The notes: generated by a model not told the origin, from the sequence alone. 64,000 nucleotides of DNA from Marsupella aquatica (GCA_973895155.1 OZ316898.1:21018001-21082000), one strand, 5' to 3'. Positions 34,682 to 48,359 are shown, numbered from the stretch's first letter. Translations and numbers: made by a program.

Positions 34682-35879
34682 TGTGATGCCTAGCCAGGAA
34701 TCACTAGGCCAGTTTAAATGGTAAAATCAAGAGTGTACCCTGGAAACCCATTAGTATAGTAACCAAAACATGGAAAATATAAACAATTAAGGATGACTAT
34801 GGAACCCGAGCCGAGGCTGGAAGTAAGGATGCCGGGGGAGGGAAAACGATTAGGGTTAGGGCGCGCTCGGTGCCGGCGGCTAGGAGTAACCAAAGGGAGG
34901 GAAGACCAGGCAAGGGGGGGTAAGGACCGCTCGCAAGGAATGGTGGCTCATTTGCAAGCACAAACTAAGCAGGCGACTACGGGAGGCCAACTACTATCAG
35001 CTGTTAAGGCAAGCACTCGGGGTGGGAGCAGATACCGACGATCAACTCAAGGAGGGTATGAGCAACGTAAATCAAGCGGCATATTTTTGGGGATGCCTGT
35101 TTGAACGAGCAGCTGAGTACATTGGGACCTACGAAGACCAAGAATCGGAAAGAGCAGCTTGAGAACGGCAGGAGCTCGCTCGACTGTGGGAGCTGCAGAA
35201 GTCTGCCTTCTTAGGAGGAGAACTCATCAAGGCTGAATTCCTGTGGACACCTACTAGCAACGAGCTAGACAATCTTCTGTTTTGCGAGAACATAATCGTC
35301 GGCATCCGGAAAGCCATCAACCGTTGCAACGACATCCACTGGGAGTTGAAGGGTGGCACAAAGCCTTTGTGAAACTACCATGGCTGAAGCCGGAGGTGCC
35401 GGATTCAGACTTATTGGAATTCGTGGGATCATGGGAGCCCGAGACCAATTCCACAAGGGTGTATGGGAAGGATTTCTATCTCACTCCCTGGATGATTGCC
35501 AAAGTGTTTGGCTTGCCGATGGGCAACAAGACCAAAGTGGATACCAGGAAGACCTTGCCTGACAAGGAGTTCCGATTGTTCCCAGGGCCATCAACGAAGA
35601 ATGGCTTCTTCCGGAACACCTGCACCAACCCGCACATTGGAGAGATGATTGATTTCTTGCGGGTGACCATGCATTGCAACTTGTTGAGGGCAGAGATCGG
35701 CAAGGCGCAAGTCTACCTGGCGGAGAGGCCAGACCCAAGCCGGGACTACAACGGGTACCTCCTCACCCAACTAAAGAAGATCTTGAAGGAGGAACAGCAG
35801 GTCATCGGCATGGGAAGCGTGTCCCGGCTTGGCTATCACATGCCGCTATTGTGCCAGTATGCCCGAATTCAGATCTTTG

Positions 35880-38810
35880 TGTGGACTAGCTCAAAATAGG
35901 GTATGTAAGAAACTCATCATTTTTTTGCTTTTTGTACAAGGATAGTAAGAAATACATTTTAGCATTAGTAAAGTACTTAGGGTTTGTAACCCTAAGTCAC
36001 TAAGGAAGGATAGTAGGGAATCATGGAAGGGAAAAATATGTTGTTCTAAGAAGATGTAAAGGGGTAAGTGAGGTCTTTATGGTAGGGCAGCAAATATTCT
36101 TTCCTTAGTTAGGATAGGCGACTAAGTCGGGACCGGAAAATGACCCAACACCTGACATCTAATTTTTGGCTAATATTTCTCCCATGGGTGAGGGGAGGTC
36201 CCTAGGGAACCCTGAAAAATTATGAAGTGAAGTAGGGTCTCAACCTAGGAATTGTGAGTATTTTGGCTGAACTTAAAATAACCATCTAGCGGGTCCCGGA
36301 GAAATTAGCCAAGGGGTAGATATTTTTGGTTCTAGGTTAAAATTGGGTATAGTATAGCCCATAATATCCCTTGAAAGTCTAAGAAGTAGTTTATCAACTT
36401 TGGTTAGTTTTTGGGAGCACCTCAAAGATTGGGAAAAGTAATGAAAACTATAGATGTGGGAAAACTTAGGTATTTTTAGAAAAGTCAATACGGGGTATTT
36501 AGTGAGTTTGACAAATTCAGGAGGGAGTACTATGTCCAAGGATCCCATAACTATGCTCAGAAGTTCTTTTAGACCTATGGGTGATTTTTGGCATGGCTTT
36601 AAAAAGGGCTAGTACAAAGTTTTCTCCCGCGAGAGAACCAAATTTTTTCTAAGTGTGGAAACGCGACGACGCGGCTGCGACGAGGCTAGCACGAGGCAGG
36701 AAGGAGTCTAAGCACGAGGGCGGCTACGAGTTGAGTGATTAGACTATGAAATCACATGGTGGAAAATCTATGGTGGGCTATTGTTGCTCCAGCACGAGAT
36801 CAGCTAACTTAGGCAATGTGAAATTGATGCAGCAGCTGTCTAGTAAACGTGATCTCTGCCTGGATGCTGACAAATTGAGAAAGGGCAGGCACTACATAGG
36901 CTATAGAGCTTGCTGCCAAGGAAAACGTGGATGCTGCTGGCTGATTCAATGTGCTGGCTGATTCAATCTGCGGGTAGGTAAGCTTGTGCTGAGTAAATTC
37001 AAAAGAGAATGGCTGGCAATTGAGAATCCATGTGCTGAGAATTGACCAGCTGCTGCAATTTACAGCAGTTGTGAGCTATGGCTACTCCTGAGCAAATCAA
37101 TCACAATCCAGCCCAACAATTAGAAGGGACTCAGTCATAAATCAGAGGAGAAGCTACTGCAAAAATCAGTCAAGCAATTAGTCAAGGAATCATCCTCAAA
37201 ACAGCTGCACAATCAGGCATGATGCTAAGCTCTATAGCTTCTGGAAAGACTGGACCTTATGAGGAACTCTCTCAGGTCGACACCTGGTATACACATAAGT
37301 GTAAACCGGGACCTATGACAGTGTAATTCGGAGCCCTTTTGCACATAAGGGATTGAGAGAAGGAAAATATCATAACTTGAGCTAGGGGCATCCGTTGGGG
37401 CCCATATTTTTTGTGTCGATTCAAGGGAAGGTAAAACATCGTTGAGTGAAGGTAGAAACCCAGGAAAAGAAATACCTAGAGATATTTTAAACCGTCGCCA
37501 TGGGGGGGTCCCGCTAGCTTGCAAACGGGAGCTGCCAAGGGGGAATGAATACCTGATGTAGGGCCAAACACTTTGGGTACCCATACCACTTTAGTAAGGC
37601 TCTAGGGAAGGGTACTTACCTTTGGTCGAAGGTGCAAGGCCATCAAGTTAATAGAAGTGAGTATAGATGGTAGTTTTCTTAGGGTAGTATAAGGGGTACA
37701 AGTCAAATAAGGCCAACTTTGACTAGGCATAACTTTGGACTCAAGTACTCTTTTTGCGAGCTTTCAAGTGCGTTGGAAAGCTGATGAAGAGGACCATAAG
37801 TGGGAGCAGGTTTGGAGGTCAAAGCATGCAACTCATGTGCAGCATATTCTAGGGCTTGGAAGGAGTCAAGCAATAGGTTGTAGAGTGAGCTATGAACTAT
37901 AGTTTGGACTTGGTGTGTTAGGAGGACTTGGGGGAGGTATAGTTGGACCCCAGGTCAAGCTTGGTGTGGTGTGAAAGGAGAATAGTATATAAGGTGAAAG
38001 ATTTCATTTGTTGAGGACCAGAAGTCTCATTCTTAAGTGTAAGCTCTACCTTGCAAGTTGGGGCTAAGATTGAGAACGGGAAGGAGGTCCATGCTTAGTG
38101 TGGAGAGTGTGTAGTGACCTTTTATGTAAGGATTGAGTATACAATAAAAGGATTCTTCCAATCTTCATTGTGACCACTAAGTGTGACTAAATGTGAAGTG
38201 TTTGAGAGCAAGAGAAGAGTCCATGCTAGGATGCAATCTTGGTCTAATCGTGAAGGGGATGTGCTGGTACACAACCAAGGCCAGGGAGGCAAGGTTAAGG
38301 TGGAGCACTACTTTGGGATTTAGAGAGGATTGTATCTTGAGGGTGGAAAGTACCTTGCTTTGTGTGAGAACCAAGAGGAAGAGTTCTTTGCAAGAAGAGT
38401 TTTTCTAAAGCTCAAGGGGGTGTGTGGACCCAAACCAAGGCCAGGGGGGGCAAGGTTAAGGGGTAACACTACCTTGAGGATCTTGAGGGGACTTAAGCTT
38501 GAAGAGAAGAGTACTTGGGGTTCTTGGGTGTTTGTTTTAGGGTCTACTCTAAGGTGACAGCTTGGAGTGGATATCCCCCTTGCTAATCCTTGGAGTAGAG
38601 GAGAGAGAAAGAGTGGGAGTGCAAAAGTAGTCAAGGTGACTACCTCTCTAGAAGTGGAGAGTTGAAACTACTTGTGTATGGTGTACTTAGACCTTGCATG
38701 CACATTTCAGAAGTTTTGTCAATCCTTTGTGACCCTGGTATGACATGGAGCAAGTATTAGGTAGTTTTTTAGGGGAAAAGATGCTTAAGCTCCTTGACAA
38801 GTGTTTGACA
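35880..38810 (+). mobile_element. 2.93-kb solo LTR inserted in copy D
   Basis: It starts TGTGGACTAGC, ends GTGTTTGACA, and is flanked by CTTTG on both sides (35875-35879 and 38811-38815), the signature of an LTR element. There is no internal coding region or second LTR, so a solo LTR is the simplest reading. A TATA box (TATATAAGG, 37985-37993) and an AATAAA signal (38143-38148) lie in the expected U3-R order. Two 161-bp-spaced direct repeats with ACCAAGGCCAGGG cores (38274 and 38435) fall in the U5-like part. The family was not identified. Confidence 0.75.
37985..37993 (+). promoter_or_regulatory. TATA box of the solo LTR
   Basis: TATATAAGG lies about 150 bp upstream of AATAAA (38143-38148), a spacing that suits a U3 promoter followed by R and its polyadenylation signal in an LTR. 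Confidence 0.5.
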
Positions 38811-41800
38811 CTTTGCCCCAGTACTTCCCCTACAGGCAAGGGCACCAGAGGAAGTTCCGGAACAGAGGCTGGTAGCAGAGAAACTCAACCAGCCCGCCAG
38901 TCCTACAATTGAGCAGGTGTTTCGGCCAAGGAAAGAAGACTTGCCGATGCAGCAACCCGACATGCAGAATCTGTTGAAATTACTTGAGAAGGAGACGAGA
39001 ACGGCACCGGCAACGCCACCAGTACAGGATACTTCCCCAGAAGTCGGCCTAAGCCGACTTACCAGGGAAAACCCCTTTAGCGGGGCCAAGGAGAGGAGGA
39101 GGCCGGAACACGAGCCGGGAGTTTGAATGTATGTGGGAGCCTCAAGCCCCGAACCGAGGCAGAGCAGCCTAAGGCTCATGCCCACGATAAACAGAGGGAG
39201 AAGACAGCCTGGAAGCCGGAGGAGGAACCAGGGCCCGTGAGCTGTGAGGCCATTTTCACGGCAAGACCAGGAGAACAGAGGGGGAAGCCGGTAGTCCAAG
39301 CAGCGGAGGAGGCGGTAGAAGACTACGAGAATGACGACTCCGGCTACGAGTCGGACCATCATGTTCCAGGAGTGAGGACCTGTGGCCGGTTCATCCCCAC
39401 ACTTCCAAGAGTAGTTCGAGGGGACCCCACCCAACAGAGTAGCCTCGAGTCTCCCCCACCAGATGTCGCTCCCCCAAGCTTTGACGGCATAAAACAGACG
39501 GCACAAGAGTTTCAAGAGCGACTTAGGGAGGAAGAGAAGGCAGCCCTGGCTAGGGAGAAAGATTTACCAGGAGGAGATTGGCCAGAGGACATCAGGCGGT
39601 TTGCCAAAAAAAAAGTAGCTCTCCAGCCATGATAGAAGAAATCCGCAAGACGGCTTGGGAACAAAGGCCGCGATGGTTGATGCCGATGACTTCTACTTAC
39701 TCCACCTATGCTGAGGATAGAGCCATGGAGTATGGAGATATGTGTGGGGAACTTGCGCTCAGCATCTTTGGGGAGGAGTTGGAGCAGGGACCCTTTTTCC
39801 AGAGGGAGATGTTGGAGAAGCGCCGATTAGAAGAAGCGGTGGCTTTGGAGAGAAGCAAGAAGGACAAAGTCATCTATCGGCTTAGGGCAAGGGAGTTAAG
39901 GTAGAAGACCTGGCGGCAGCCAAGAAAGCCCAAGATGAGCTGCGGATTAAGCGGCATGAGCTAAACATCATGCAAGGGCAATTGGATGCCGCTCAATCTG
40001 GCAATCAGATTATCAAAGATAAACTGACTCGGACCCAAGGAGAGTTGGCTGGCGCGGTCAAGGATAGGGAGGAGTGGAAGCAGGAGCTGAAGGACGTAGA
40101 GGAGGCCCACATAACCGCCAACAACCGGGCCATGGCGGAGACCCAAAGAAGGGAGAGGGCGTTGAAGGGAGAGCTCGAGGATATCCACGGAGCCCTTGAG
40201 TAGAAGGAGGCCGAGTTAGGGAAATCCTATCAAGGGATTATTATGCTACAGCTGGAGCTTGCATCCCTGACAGCTAGCTTCAAGGCCGACCTCCATGAGA
40301 AAGACGACTAGCTTGACCAGACTTATGCCAAGATGAACAAAATGGAGTCTGAGGTCGTAACGGAGCTTGACAAGGAGCTAAGAGCAACCCAGGAGGAGAG
40401 GGCTACCTTAAAGAAGGAGTTGGAGGAAGCCCAGAAAGAGTTGGAAGAAGCCCAGAAGGAGCTGGAGGAGGCGCGCAAGGACCTGGACAAAGTGCAAGAG
40501 GAGTTGGAGGAAAGCACGCGGAAGATGGAGAACTTATAGCGGCGAGCCAACAACCAAACGGAGCGGCTGAAGAAACAAGCCGCAGTATTTAAGTGCTTGG
40601 CTTCATCAGGTCCAACTCCAAGTGGGGCAACCAAGTTGCCAGGAGTAGTACTGGCCAAAGGACAAGCCAAGACACTCTCACCGGTGCCGGAGGTAAGTGG
40701 CAAGGGGAAGGGACCAGCTGCCAAAATAGGGAAGAAGAAGAAGCGGAAACCTTCCGGGTCAGGGAATAACACGGCTTCTCAAGCCATTGTGACCAAGGAG
40801 GTAAACCTGGCACCAACCTCAGGCAAGGTCACGGCAGAAGATCCAACTGCCCTAGTAGGCGGGGATGGCAAGGGCAGAGTCGGGATGCTCAGTGATGAGG
40901 CCGGTATACCAAATCCACCACTAGAAGATGTCGGGGAGGCCGTAGCCGTATCAGAGGCCGTGGCCAATGCTAAGGCCAAAACCGACGGTGGACCTAGTCA
41001 GGCCGATGGAGAGTTGACTTGGTCCGGAGCAGGTAATCTGTCAGAGGACGGACCTACGATAGTGGCTGCGGAGAAAGTGTTGGGGGCGTCCATTGAGGAT
41101 CAGCCACCACTGCCATGACGGTGGTGGGGGGCCGCTCCTTTTAAGGGGGGCGGACGTGGAGGAAGGAGGCATGAGTGGGCGGGCTCAGATCTCCAAGTTT
41201 AGAATTAGGATCAGACCATGGAGGCGGCCCTGACACTTAGCTTAGTGGGATTACGGATCCACTGGTAAGAGCAACACTTGTGCTCCTGCCTCGCTATACA
41301 TAGATAGATTACAGTTAGGATAGATTAGGCTTATGCTGCAAGGAATTGGGCGGATCCACTGCCAGGATAAGTACTTGTGTAGCGGGGAGTTCAGGGCCTT
41401 CTTCCTTAGCAAGTTTTTAGTGCACCATCAGGGCTAGGATCAAGTAGTAAAAGAAGCTCTCGGTTAGTTATACTGTGACCCTTGTGTATATTCATGTTTC
41501 CTCATGCCTAAGAGATGAATAGAGCTGGCCTTACGGCTTAGTTCGCAGATCTTGTGTATGAGAAGTACTGTTTGTATGGCAAGTGCATAGTATAACTCAG
41601 TCAGAAGGAGTCATTTTGCTATTTGTGTGTCGCATTAACTTGTTGAAGATTGCCCACAACAACCAAGAGAAAAGAGTAAGCAAGGTAGTAAGAGTTGGAT
41701 GTGTCGAGCTGAGAGAGGTCTTAGCGGCTTACCCAAGCCAGATGGGGATCATTCCGGCGGCGGAATCCAAACATACCTAAAGCAGACAAGGAGAGGAAGA

Positions 41801-42018
41801 CAAGGGAAGGCCTAGATTAGGCCGACTACGTATCGCATGACCCGATGAAGGATCTGTCCAGTATATGTGTGTAAAATGTTAATTGTGTTAGTAGTAATGA
41901 GTTAGCAGCGTCCCATGCCGCTAAGCCACGGAATCGGCCTCGCCAAGGGCAAAACCTGCGGGAATCGGCTTGTGTAGGGGGGTTTCTTGGGTTTGGGGAG
42001 CCATGGGATGCAACAACA

Positions 42019-44427
42019 CCCCTCAAGTGTTCTCGCGTACCAACAGGAGCCCTTTTTCCTGAAAAAACATTGAGAGGGCAACACTCGATGTGCTCTTTTC
42101 TCATAAGTGCCTTTGTGTGCACATTGCAAGGGCTTGGGTTGTGCAACGTTGTGCATTGCCTCCACCAAGCTTTGACACTCTTCCGAACACATTTTCCCCG
42201 GGAGCATAGGTTGGAGTTGCAGGAGGGGAGGAGCTGCGACACTCTTCCGAGCACATTTGCCCCGGGAGCACAGGGTGGAGTTGCAGGAGGGGAGGAGCTG
42301 CAACACTCTTCCGTGCACAGGTTGGAGTTGCCCCAGGAGCACAGGTTGGAGTTGCGGGAGGGGAGGAGTTGCGTGAGGTTGGAGGTGCGGAAGGGAAGAG
42401 TTGCGGAAGGGAAGAGCCAAACTTAATCAGAAAGAGTCGAGCAACAAGCTGCAGGTCACGAGCTGCGGGTGAGGAGCTACGATCGGCAACAAGCTGCGCA
42501 AGGTGGATGCGGAAGGCATTTGCGCGCTGGGGACCCCGATTATTGTGGAAGGCGATTGCTATGGAAGCTTGTGGAGGCAGTGAAAGCAGGGAGGAAATCA
42601 TTCTTGCTGCGGAAGTTTGACGATAGCTTCTTGAAGAGGTTGTGGAGTTTAAAAGGGCAGGTGCTGAACCGGGAGCCAGTTGTTTGTTTGGTCTCAGCAT
42701 TCGTTTCTTTAAGTGGGTGCGAGCTGCTTGTGGAAGGGGAGAGGTGACCTGATTGCGGACGGGGAGAAGGCAAGCTGCTTGCGGAAGGGGAGAGGTCCAG
42801 CAGCTGCTTGCGAAAGGGGAGAGGGCAACTCATTGCGGAAGCTGAGAGTGCAAGCTACTTGCAGAAGGCAACAGAGCGCAAGCTGCTACCTGCAAGTTGA
42901 GGCCTGCTAGCTTCCGCCTCAAAGGTATGACCTTATTCCCATTGGCGCCCATGCTGTGATTTGCCTGGTTGCTCTGTGCTCTCCACTTCCGGCTCCACCC
43001 CAGCCTGGGACCTGCAATGTGCTGTGTTGGGACTTGTGTTGCTGTGTGCCAGAGCTCTCTGCTTATGTTTTTTCTCTATCTATCCCTCTCCATTTGCTAC
43101 ATGTTCTTTGATCTTCTATTCTATTGCCATTTGCTACATGTTCTTTGAGTTTGTTGAGTTTGGTTGTCCACCTTCTTGCCCTCTGTAGCCTTTTGCATCA
43201 CAAGTGCCTGCATTTCCTTCCCTGTCCCATGCTAGCTCCACTGCAACCTTCCACTGCTATCTATGCTGATTCCTTCCACTACTACAAAATTCTGCTTTGC
43301 AATGACATCCCAATGCTCATATGTCCCAGTAAAATTTGGGTAGACATAAGTATTAGGCGCGGAGTCTTCTCTCTCTGCCTGCCCAAGATCAGGGTTTACT
43401 GGTTCTAATTGCTGATTCAGTCCCCGTTTAGAAAGACCTAAGAAATTTAACTATCTTCGAGCTTTATTGTTTGTTTTGGCAAAATCTTCCCTTGCGGCCA
43501 GCAGCTGAGGCCCAACGTCCACAATCTTCGAGACATTTTTCAAGACATAGGTAAGCTGGCTGGGGAATGCCTTTCTCCTCAATCTCAAGAGATGATTTTT
43601 CTGGAGTCTGCTCACGTATTGCTCTTGCTTGTCCAGAACCTGAATGGCTGCGTGCACTGCACAAGGACTGCCTGCTGTTTATCCAACAGAGGGGATTTGC
43701 CCATGATCGAACAATTTGGGATCACTCAGCGCATGGGCAGTCCAAGAAGGGGATGTTTTACTGTCCTGACCATGACATTGACCCTACACTAGGCACTCCT
43801 GCTAGGAGCCACATATCTTGGATTTGATTGAGGCTGGATGGAACACAAACTTGAGATAGAGCTTTTTGATGGTTTCACGTGGACTTAAACAATTTTCAGA
43901 GTGCTAGAACATGTGGACTATTTATATGCAGTTTGATGAACTCCTCATGTATACACACTCTACGACAGTGCATTGCGGATTGAGGCAATTAATTTTGAGA
44001 AATCAACTTTACTATCTTTTCCAGGGTAGGATTCCGATTTTCATGCATGTGCTTTGAGTGTGACTCGGGTCATTGTTGATGTCTAAACTTCACTTGTAAA
44101 TTTGTCACTGGTGTCACAAACATTACTTATTCCAGACCTGTCTGCTCACATTCCTAATAGGCAAACAAATACTGGAAATGATGAAGGCACAGAGATTTAC
44201 ATTCATAGTATCATTCTGATGACACTGTATGTGATGCTCTATTTGTATGCAAGAAGGAGAAGGTGCCCCACTATAGTGGATTTGAGAAACTGGGCTCTAT
44301 GGGTTTGAGCAATTGGACTGTGGTTGGCATCAGTTGTACAATTGTGACGGTAGGCCCAATTTTGTATGCATGTCACACTGATTCAGTTTGAAAATCATAG
44401 TTTGAATACAATTTCAATCAAGCTAGC
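42019..44427. other. CACTA interior upstream of the transposase, with minisatellites
   Basis: No convincing gene. From about 42175 to 42400 there are about three copies of a unit with ACACTCTTCCGAGCACA, CCCGGGAGCACAGG and TTGGAGTTGCAGGAGGGGAG modules. From about 42715 to 42880 a second GCTGCTTGCGGAAGGGGAGAG unit repeats. The ORF at 43567-43827 has no recognisable family and is not called. The segment just before 44428 may hold the transposase promoter, but I see no clear TATA box. Confidence 0.4.
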
Positions 44428-47400
44428 ATGGCACAATTGCCACAGAATACGTTAGGTGTGGGTAGAACTCCAAAGTTGCCGCTCTTCCATCCAGCTAGAG
44501 TACAACATCGTGATGATGCTTTGTGGGTTCGAGAACAGAAGGCCTGCCACAAGAGTGGGGACCATAAGATGTACTGCCCTTGTGTGAACTGCAAAGGGAA
44601 TTATAGGACTAATCGGAATACTGCTAGACTGCACCTTATTAAACATGGTCGGTACCCTGCATGTCGAATGTGGGTGGGAGAGGGGCAGGACTCTTCTGAT
44701 GAAGAGTGGGGTGCTGACTACATGTCACAACATGGCCCTAAGGCATTGAGGGTAGCAAACGTTCAGCAGGCAACCTGTGCACAACTGTAGATGTTGAAGA
44801 ACATTTATTTGTAGATGTTCCAGAGTATCCAACTGTGGATTTTCAAGAACATCCAACTATTGATGTCAAAGAACATATCAGGGCTCTACTGGAAGAAACA
44901 TTGTTGAGAACTAGTGAAGAATCCCCTGAGCATGAACTAGATGATCAGGACCGTTTGGACTTGGATTTTGTACTTGGGGATGATGAGAGTGAAGGAGGTG
45001 CCCATCTTGTAAACCCCCTTGAAACCTCCAAAACTCCTGTGGAGACTGATCCTGCACAGTTATCTTTAGATGCAGCAATGCAACCTTTGTTCCCAGGCAG
45101 CAAAATAGATGTTGTGTCATTCATGTTGCTTCTGATGAACATCTGTCATGGCCATGGATTCTCAAACAAAGGAGTGAATGCATTGTTGTCTTTGATGGGG
45201 GAGCATGGTATGCCTATAGAGCGTAAGCTGCCCAAGAACTTATATGCTGCAAAGCAGCTATTGAGAAAGCTTGGCTTGGATTATGAGAGAATCCCTGTCT
45301 GTGAGAAAGGTTGCATGCTCTTTAGGGGTGAGAATGCCAAGTTAGAAAACTGTTCAGCGTGTCAGCAGCCCAAGATGAAGAGAGTGGGGAATTCATTACA
45401 GGCAAGGAAGGTGGTGCGGTATTTCCCTATAATTCCTAGATTGAAGAGATTGTATGCCACTGCTGGTACATCTAAACTCATGACTTGGCATCATGAGAAT
45501 AGAAGCACAGACAACATGGTTTGGCACGCAGCAGATTTGAAGGCTTGGAAGCATGTGGATACAAATATTGATTGGAAATTTGCAGCTGAACCAAGGAATG
45601 TGCGATTTGGGTTGGCACTTGATGGGGTGAATCCCTTTGGGAATAATTCCACAGCTTGGTCTACCTGGCCAATACTGTTGTTGAATTACAATTTACCTCC
45701 TTGGCTTACCACCAAGAAGTTCTTTGTCATGCTAGCTATGCTGATTCCAGGACCTGATTCAGTAACATAGGAACAACTGGACATAATATTGGGCCCATTC
45801 TATGAGGAGCTGAGCTGTTGTGGAAGAAAGGAGTGCCCTGCTTTGACAAATTGCCATGCCCAAGATTGTCTCAACACTTCAACCTTAGGGCTGTGCTATT
45901 GTGGACAATCAATGATTACCCTGCATATGGTTTAATATCTGGACAACAACACTCTGGATACAAAGGATGTGTCATCTGTGGGCCAAAATGTGTGGCACGT
46001 GGTTCTAAGCACTTGCAGAAATTAGAGTACAGTGGCCACCGTCGATGGTTAGCAGCAAGGCATCTTTTTCGTAGACCAGATAGTGCACAATACTTTGATG
46101 GTGCAATTGAGAGTCGACCTGCACCGTGTAGAATGACAAGCTCTGATAGAAAGAAGTGGGGAGACGAGACAACAAAATATTTGAAGAAGGGAGGAACCAA
46201 GGTTGAGGATGAGACATGCCCCATAAAGGTGCATGGAGTGAAGAGGGCTACTGGTCTGTACAAGTTGCCCTATTGGAATGTAAGACTCCATACTACTACA
46301 ATGAATTTCTGCAATCTCTTCATATGACTTTGAAATATATTTGCTTCATATACTTCCTGTAGCCGAGATTTTGTAATTGTTGTATTCAATGCATTAATTT
46401 CTGAATTGTGTCCACTGCACAAACTACTGCCCAGTGATGCCAAAAGTTGTATTCAATGCCCTAATTTCTGAATTGTGTGTCCACTGCAGAAACTACTCAT
46501 TAACCATTGTCTAGATCCCATGCACTGTGAGAAGAATTGAATCTTGCACACAACATTGTGCACACTATCATTGGGACCAAGGACACTCCTTCTGTGAGAG
46601 AAGACATGAAGCTCTTAAAGGTGCGCCAACACCTATGGCTTGTACCCAATCCAGCTCCCAAGCGTAACGATGACAAATTGTTGATGCCCCCAGCCCCATA
46701 TTGCCTGAGCAAGAAGGAAAGAACAAGGGTCTTGGAGGTGTTATTGACCTTGAAAGGGCCCACTGGTTTTTCAAGTTCTTTGGCAAAGTGTGTTACAAAA
46801 TCCAAGAAACTCTCTAGGTTGAAATCACATGATTTCCACCAACTCATGCAACAGATTCTCCCTCTGGCAACAATGGGATTACTTGATGAAGGGGTTTGCT
46901 TGGCCATAGCTGGGGTGAGCAATATCTATTGCCAGATCTGTACGAAGGTATGGGACCCTTCAATGTATGAGAATTTGATGATGGATGTTGCATTCACTCT
47001 CTGCATTTTGGAAATCCATTTTCCACCAAGCTTCTTTGATGTCATGACCCATTTAATGATTCACCTAGTGGAGGAATTAGACTTGTGTGGCCCAGTTATA
47101 GGCAGATGGATGTACCCAATAGAGAGGAACCTGAAGGTATTGAAGGGTTATGTACGAAACAAGGCACGTCCAGAGGCTTCTATGGTTGAAGGCTATGTAT
47201 TAGATGAGTCTTTGGGATTCCTTTATGAATACATGATTGATGCAAAGGGAGAGGGAAAATGAACCTGGGAGTTGGAGGAGGATGCTGGCGTTGTAGGCAT
47301 TGTTCTGGAAGGGGCTGCAAAGGCGATAACTTTGGATTGGTCTGAAATGATTGGAGAATGAAGAGACAGTGGCTCCATGGTACAGGTACATAAACCCTAA

Positions 47401-48359
47401 ACCCTCCTATCCTTAGGCATATGGATCATAATTATGTTGCCCCATTGTGTTTGTATATTCATGGTGGATCGTGCACTAATGTCTTCAGTGTTGTTGTTGC
47501 CATGCAGGATATATGATGCTACCAATGAGACTGTTACCAAACGAAGAGTGGATTTCCCGAAGGAATGGATGAGGAAGCCTGCCAATCAAAGAAAACCAGT
47601 GGAATTTCCCGCTGACTGCCAAGAATTGCCACCTTTCAGGGAATGGTTTCAAACATTAGTCAATACCCATAATTTTGAGAAAGAGTTTGAGCGATCATTA
47701 CTATCTGCATACTCCACACCACCTAGTTTGAAGGCATGACTGTATAGGGCATGCAGAGCCTATGGGCACCATTGGAGGACTATTCCATCCTTGGGGTGTT
47801 TGAGTGATTGTGATTCTGGTGCTTTCAACACTTTTGATTCTGGGATGAGTTCTACATTCACTGAGAGGCGAGTGGACAGGTCTGGTGCAACCATAGAAGA
47901 ATTTGTACAATATGTAGGGGCCTTGACAGATATCTTGGTACTGAATTACGGCAGCTTGAGGAAAGAGATGATTCTTTTCAAAGGGAAATGGGCAGATCCA
48001 TCACGGACTCCTCTTCCAGTATGAGGTATTCCGAGTCTGGTCTTTGGCAGGTGAATTTCCATAGAGAACTGGGTGTGTCCAAGAAAATGGATTACATTTT
48101 CCCAAAGCAAGTGGAGCAGGTTTTCTTCCACCCCAATGAGAAGGGGATAGCATGGAGAACAATCCTCCACAAAGAATCCAGGTCCACAAGGGTGTTAGGT
48201 GATTACACAGACGTTGATTTCCATGCTACAATGGAAAATAATGCCAAATTACACATTGAATTGGCTAGTAGGTCCAGAGCAAATCCAGGACCAAGTACTG
48301 GTCCCAAACGAGGCAAAGATGTAGAGGGATCTGCAAGAAAGGGCAGGCCTAAGCAGTGA
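44428..48359 (+). pseudogene. CACTA tnp2-type transposase, decayed
   Basis: Domains in order: transposase-associated zinc-finger-like region (44428-44790, CPCVNCK and HLIKHGRYPACRMW); Glu-rich linker; tnp2 core (about 45090-46330, KLPKNLYAAKQLLRKLGL, CEKGCMLF, MTWHHENRS, AAEPRNVRFGLALDGVNPFG, LIPGPDS, LLWTINDYPAYGLISG, GHRRWL); an intron (46280-46489, GTAAG...CAG) whose splicing joins LPYWN to KLLINHCLDPMHCEKN, as in the family; a DUF4218-like part (46540-47262, EELDLCGPVIGRWMYPIERNLKVLKGYVRN); and a DUF4216-like end (47990-48359, FHRELG...PKQVEQVFF). Lesions include frameshifts near 44775, 45800 and 46530 and a stop at 45768-45770. This enzyme family cuts at CACTA ends; this copy is unlikely to be active. 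Confidence 0.88.

Larger units (their letters stand above)
34799..41118 (+). pseudogene. Copy D element protein, decayed and interrupted
   Basis: It starts with ATGGAACC. A deletion of roughly 330 bp at about 35365 removes the Lys/Arg-rich segment and the beginning of the PMD-like region, joining the N-terminal module to AFVKLPWLKPEV. The PMD-like region (35365-35875) is well kept up to the solo LTR, and the frame resumes at 38816 with the Pro-rich linker. The acidic segment, the WPEDIRRF and MEYGDMCGELAL domain (39590-39780), the coiled coil (39800-40540), the KKKKRKPSG patch (about 40735) and the acidic tail to 41118 follow. Breaks include a frameshift near 39605 and stops near 39125, 39902, 40201, 40309 and 40537. 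Its intact 29838-equivalent shows the copy C frameshift is a private lesion. Confidence 0.85.
34682..42018 (+). mobile_element. Copy D of the element, split by a solo LTR
   Basis: It starts TGTGATGCCTAGCC and ends GGGATGCAACAACA. Flanks CCCGT (34677-34681) and CCCCT (42019-42023) agree at four of five bases. Without the inserted 2931-bp LTR it is about 4.4 kb, similar to copies B and C. It is inserted in the CACTA element between the array remnant and the transposase gene. Confidence 0.75.

Noticed and set aside
43567-43827. 86-codon ORF in the CACTA interior
   Set aside because: No recognisable domain, overlapping open frames, and low-complexity neighbourhood; not supported as a gene.
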